Assembly: GCA_902765725.1 (NCBI GenBank) | Contig: CACXAT010000006.1 | Coordinates: 1-64,000, forward strand | Direction: 5' to 3' | Source: an uncultured Lachnospiraceae bacterium | GTDB taxonomy: Bacteria; Bacillota; Clostridia; Lachnospirales; Lachnospiraceae | DNA: 64,000 bases | In this document: piece after piece, positions 61,459 to 64,000 of the stretch | Position numbering within the stretch: the stretch's first letter is position 1 | How the letters are laid out: each line of letters starts with the position of its first letter | The notes under the pieces: generated by a model | What the model was told of the DNA's origin: nothing | What the model saw: the letters and a program-made list of their open reading frames with translations, nothing else | Databases searched by the model: none | Program-made: the position numbers and the translations under genes

Positions 61459-62561
61459 TCAGCGCCTCCTTCGTTGGCTGCCTCCTGGCCGCCCTCTTCT
61501 GCGTTCTGTTCTCCGGCCGCGCCCTCTGCACTCTGCTCTCCGGCCGCGCCCTCTGCGCTCTGTTCTCCGGCTGCATCTTCTGCGCTCTGTTCTCCGGCCG
61601 CGTCTTCTGCGCTCTGTGCGGATGCGTCTGAGGCTGCGGCAGCCTCCTCAGCCCTGGGGGCGGTAAGGGTGGTCGTGTCAGGCGCTTCGGCCTGAACCTC
61701 CTGCGAACCATCCGCATCCTCTGCCACATAGACCTTCTTCGTCCGGATGACCAGCACTTCCTGCAGATGCTTGAAATCGACCGCGGGGTTGACCGTGCCG
61801 GACTTGGTCAGGTTGTTGGAATCGTTGTTCAGCTCGGAGATATATCCGATCAGGATCCCGGGAAGGAACTTCTCGGAGATGTTGCTGGTAACGACCTTGT
61901 CCCCCACGTGAACGTGGTTGTTGTCATCGGTCAGCTTGACCAGAGAGAGGGTTCCCTCATCGATCAGCCGCAGGTTTCCCGCGATGATGCAGGTGTCTGA
62001 GGTCGTGGAGATCATGGCCGATACATTGGAATTATCGTCGATGATCGCGCGCACCCTGGACCAGTTCGGTCCGACCGAGGTGACGATACCGCACAGGCCT
62101 GCGCCTGCCATAACGTTGCAGTCTGTGGTGATCCCGTCATTGCTGCCCTTATCGATGGTAAAGGAGGAGAACCAGTTGCCGGATCCCTTGGAGATCACTC
62201 TCGCCCCGACGGTGTCATAATCGGAATACTGCTCTTTCAGGGACAGAAGCTCCTGAAGACGGTCCAGCTCTTCCTTGTTCAGTACCAGCTTGGAATTCTC
62301 TTCCGTAAGGGTATCCACCTGGGCCTGCAGTCTGGCATTCTCTTCGCGCAGCGCTGCCGCGTCCGTCATATTCGTGGAAAAGCCCGCCAGAAATGAACCC
62401 AGCGTGTTCATGCCCTTCTGGATCGGAGTGATGATGTATCCGGTAAATCCGGTAACGGGACCGGTCATCTGGGATCCGATGATCGACATGCCGATCAGCA
62501 GGATGCAGATGATCGTAAGGACGATCAGAGTCGTCTTTCCCTTCTTCTGATTCTGGTTCAT
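61455..62561 (-). CDS. mreC: Rod-shape determining protein MreC with a repetitive C-terminal tail
   Basis: 368 residues: a cytoplasmic basic start, one membrane helix (about 10-30), a coiled coil (about 65-105) and the MreC beta domains with VGPNWSRVRAIIDDNSNVSA and GDKVVTSNISEKFLPGILIG. From about residue 285 there is a non-family acidic/Ala tail with four tandem SAEDAAGEQ/SAEGAAGEQ units. Operon with mreB and mreD. Confidence 0.92.
   Translation of the reverse strand: MNQNQKKGKTTLIVLTIICILLIGMSIIGSQMTGPVTGFTGYIITPIQKGMNTLGSFLAGFSTNMTDAAALREENARLQAQVDTLTEENSKLVLNKEELDRLQELLSLKEQYSDYDTVGARVISKGSGNWFSSFTIDKGSNDGITTDCNVMAGAGLCGIVTSVGPNWSRVRAIIDDNSNVSAMISTTSDTCIIAGNLRLIDEGTLSLVKLTDDNNHVHVGDKVVTSNISEKFLPGILIGYISELNNDSNNLTKSGTVNPAVDFKHLQEVLVIRTKKVYVAEDADGSQEVQAEAPDTTTLTAPRAEEAAAASDASAQSAEDAAGEQSAEDAAGEQSAEGAAGEQSAEGAAGEQNAEEGGQEAANEGGAE
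61495..61611 (-). repeat. 27-base tandem repeat in mreC
   Basis: The word TCTCCGG recurs at 61510, 61537, 61564 and 61591, an exact 27-base period, encoding four 9-residue units. Copies are nearly identical, so the number may vary between strains by slippage. Confidence 0.85.
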
Positions 62562-62565
62562 GCTG

Positions 62566-63567
62566 CTACCTCCTTGGGGAGCGCATCAGTGAGTGCAGCT
62601 CCTTCTGGTTAATCATGGTGACAAGGCCGCGGATCGTAGAATGCTTCGGGTCCTGTATATGGTACACCGGAAGCGATACTTCCTTCTGGATGTAGATCGG
62701 CAGATTCTGAAGCATGGATACGCCACCCGTAAGGAAGATCCCCTCCTTCATGATATCCTGCCTGAGGATCGGCGGAGTCCGGTCGACCACCTGACGGATC
62801 TCATCCACGATGCGGTCGATGGTGCTCAGAACAGCCACGGAGACGGCCAGTGCCGGGATCATGTCGGATTTGGGAAGCCCGGACAGTGTGTGGATCCCAA
62901 AGACCTTCTGCTCCAGTCTGGGTCCATTGATCATGAATGCCAGATTGTTCTTCAGCTGCTCTGCGGTCTTTCTTCCGATGCTGATGTTGAACTTGCGCCG
63001 GATCATGGTCACGATGTCCTCATCCAGCGAAAAACCGCCCTCCTTCAGCGTGCGTCCGATCACGACCTTGCCGTCGGATATGACCGTGATCTCCGTGGTA
63101 TCAGCCCCGATATTGACGATCATATGTCCCTCGGGACCGAGCACCGGCAGACCGATGGAGATCGCGTCCGCGATCCCCTTCTCCACCAGGTGAACTCTGC
63201 CGGGGCTGAGTGTAGTGTTGCAGACATTATAAAAAGCGCGCTGTTCCACAGGTGTCACCTGTGACGGCACCGCGATGCAGATTCCCGCTGTTTTCTGGGA
63301 AAATGAAGTGAACTTTTTCAAGGTGTAGGTCAGAACATGCTCCATGTCGGAGGAGGAGGCGATGACGCCGCCTGTCATAGGGCGGGACACCCGGACCGAT
63401 GCCGGATTCTTCTCATACATCTCATATGCGTCATTGCCGATCGCCAGGACCTTTTTATCCCGTACGGCGATCATATCCCGGTTCTCCATGAACTTCTCTC
63501 CGCTTCTGTCCCGAAGCTTCAGAGTATCCGTTCCGAGGTCTACACCGATCATATTCGAAAAAAACAT
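62566..63567 (-). CDS. mreB: MreB-like actin homologue
   Basis: 333 residues with the actin fold. Phosphate 1 is IGVDLGTDTLKL. Phosphate 2 is NIGADTTEI, where MreB usually has DxGGGTT. The adenosine motif is FLTGGVSML. The two changes at phosphate 2 (Asp to Asn, Gly-Gly to Ala-Asp) set it apart from standard MreB, though position before mreC supports the name. Nucleotide hydrolysis may be altered. ATG 63567 is used; ATG 63552 is a possible internal alternative. Confidence 0.85.
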   Translation of the reverse strand: MFFSNMIGVDLGTDTLKLRDRSGEKFMENRDMIAVRDKKVLAIGNDAYEMYEKNPASVRVSRPMTGGVIASSSDMEHVLTYTLKKFTSFSQKTAGICIAVPSQVTPVEQRAFYNVCNTTLSPGRVHLVEKGIADAISIGLPVLGPEGHMIVNIGADTTEITVISDGKVVIGRTLKEGGFSLDEDIVTMIRRKFNISIGRKTAEQLKNNLAFMINGPRLEQKVFGIHTLSGLPKSDMIPALAVSVAVLSTIDRIVDEIRQVVDRTPPILRQDIMKEGIFLTGGVSMLQNLPIYIQKEVSLPVYHIQDPKHSTIRGLVTMINQKELHSLMRSPRR

Positions 63568-63598
63568 CTGTCTATATCCAACCCCTTATAAGATCTGC

Positions 63599-64000
63599 TC
63601 AGGAAGCAGTCTGCATCTGGTCTTCGCTGTCCATCAGGCCTTCCATTCGCAGGCTGACGAATCTGTGATCGCCAACCACGATGTGGTCCAGGAGCTCGAC
63701 ACCGATCAGCCGGCTGCACAGCTGGATCCTTCTGGTAAATGCGATATCTTCCTCAGACGGAGTGGGATCCCCGCTGGGATGATTGTGCAGAAGGATGACG
63801 CAGGCCGCCCTGTGGCTGAGGGCAGATACGAAGATCTCCCTTGGATTGACCACTGTGCCGTTTACAGTTCCTCTGGAAATGATCTCTTTTCTCAGCAGAC
63901 TCCCCTTGCTGCTCAGGCACAGAAGGTACATGACCTCCTGATTCTCGTGCCTCAGATCTTCCATATAGTAGTCCGCGATGGTCTGCGGATCGTTGAAGTT
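63599..64000 (-). CDS. radC: RadC/JAB-domain protein (cut by window end)
   Basis: The frame stays open to the last base, so the N-terminal half (HhH region) is outside. Visible: an ADYYMEDLRHENQEVMYL segment and the JAMM/JAB metal motif LLHNHPSGDPTPSEEDI. RadC (DUF2466) proteins have no settled biochemical role despite the name. It comes before mreB, as in most Firmicutes. Confidence 0.9.
   Translation of the reverse strand, partial: NFNDPQTIADYYMEDLRHENQEVMYLLCLSSKGSLLRKEIISRGTVNGTVVNPREIFVSALSHRAACVILLHNHPSGDPTPSEEDIAFTRRIQLCSRLIGVELLDHIVVGDHRFVSLRMEGLMDSEDQMQTAS

Overview
The window looks like a chromosome segment of a Gram-positive anaerobe of the class Clostridia, most likely family Lachnospiraceae. 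The grounds are gene order (rimP-nusA-rnpM-ylxQ-infB-rbfA-nrnA-truB-ribF, nadD-yqeK-rsfS, radC-mreBCD-mrdA-minC-rodA-mgsA), the SCIFF peptide with its radical SAM maturase, a DUF1002 secreted protein, a fused SecDF, Gram-positive LexA boxes and frequent TTG/GTG starts behind strong AGGAGG-type ribosome sites. The species cannot be told from the sequence. No rRNA, tRNA or CRISPR array was seen.

Layout. 1-12.9 kb (+): end of a type IIA topoisomerase A subunit, then the translation/RNA operon rimP to ribF, rpsO and pnp. 13.0-14.5 kb (+): a secreted transglutaminase-like protein and a glyoxalase-family protein. 14.5-16.9 kb (-): aroA and tyrA. 17.1-28.3 kb (+): an EF-G paralogue, the SCIFF pair scfA/scfB, secDF, recJ, then yhbY-nadD-yqeK-rsfS-sseB-like. 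28.4-29.0 kb (-): lexA under two overlapping LexA boxes.

29.2-36.7 kb is a foreign block with lower GC and different codon use, lying between lexA and a DUF1002 gene. Its core is laid out like a phage-inducible satellite: a CI-like repressor, divergent from a Cro-like gene, an excisionase-like gene and a P-loop replication protein, followed by GTGGGAT iterons on both sides of an 86-bp AT-rich stretch, as in SaPI-type origins. Small accessory genes and a Lar-type zinc-ribbon protein follow. I find no integrase in it. Where one would be expected there are decayed, repeated copies of a ParB-like DNA-binding protein interspersed with a family of GAATTC-centred palindromes. The right end has six or more copies of a CAGACWTTTTGGAAC repeat and two related stem-loop modules. 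ACCCCA motifs at an exact 12-bp period lie at both edges.

36.9-48.1 kb: secreted and surface functions, comprising a DUF1002 protein, a chromosomal XerC-like recombinase, a beta-helix/Ig-domain protein, and an operon of an orphan solute-binding protein, a sialate O-acetylesterase and an internally deleted esterase paralogue, divergent from an AraC-type regulator. 48.2-64 kb (-): rluD, lspA, aroB; sepF, yggS, a HlyD-like membrane protein and a P-loop protein; then the cell-shape cluster dac, mgsA, rodA, minC, mrdA, mreD, mreC, mreB, radC (cut by the window end). minD and minE are missing from their usual place between minC and rodA.
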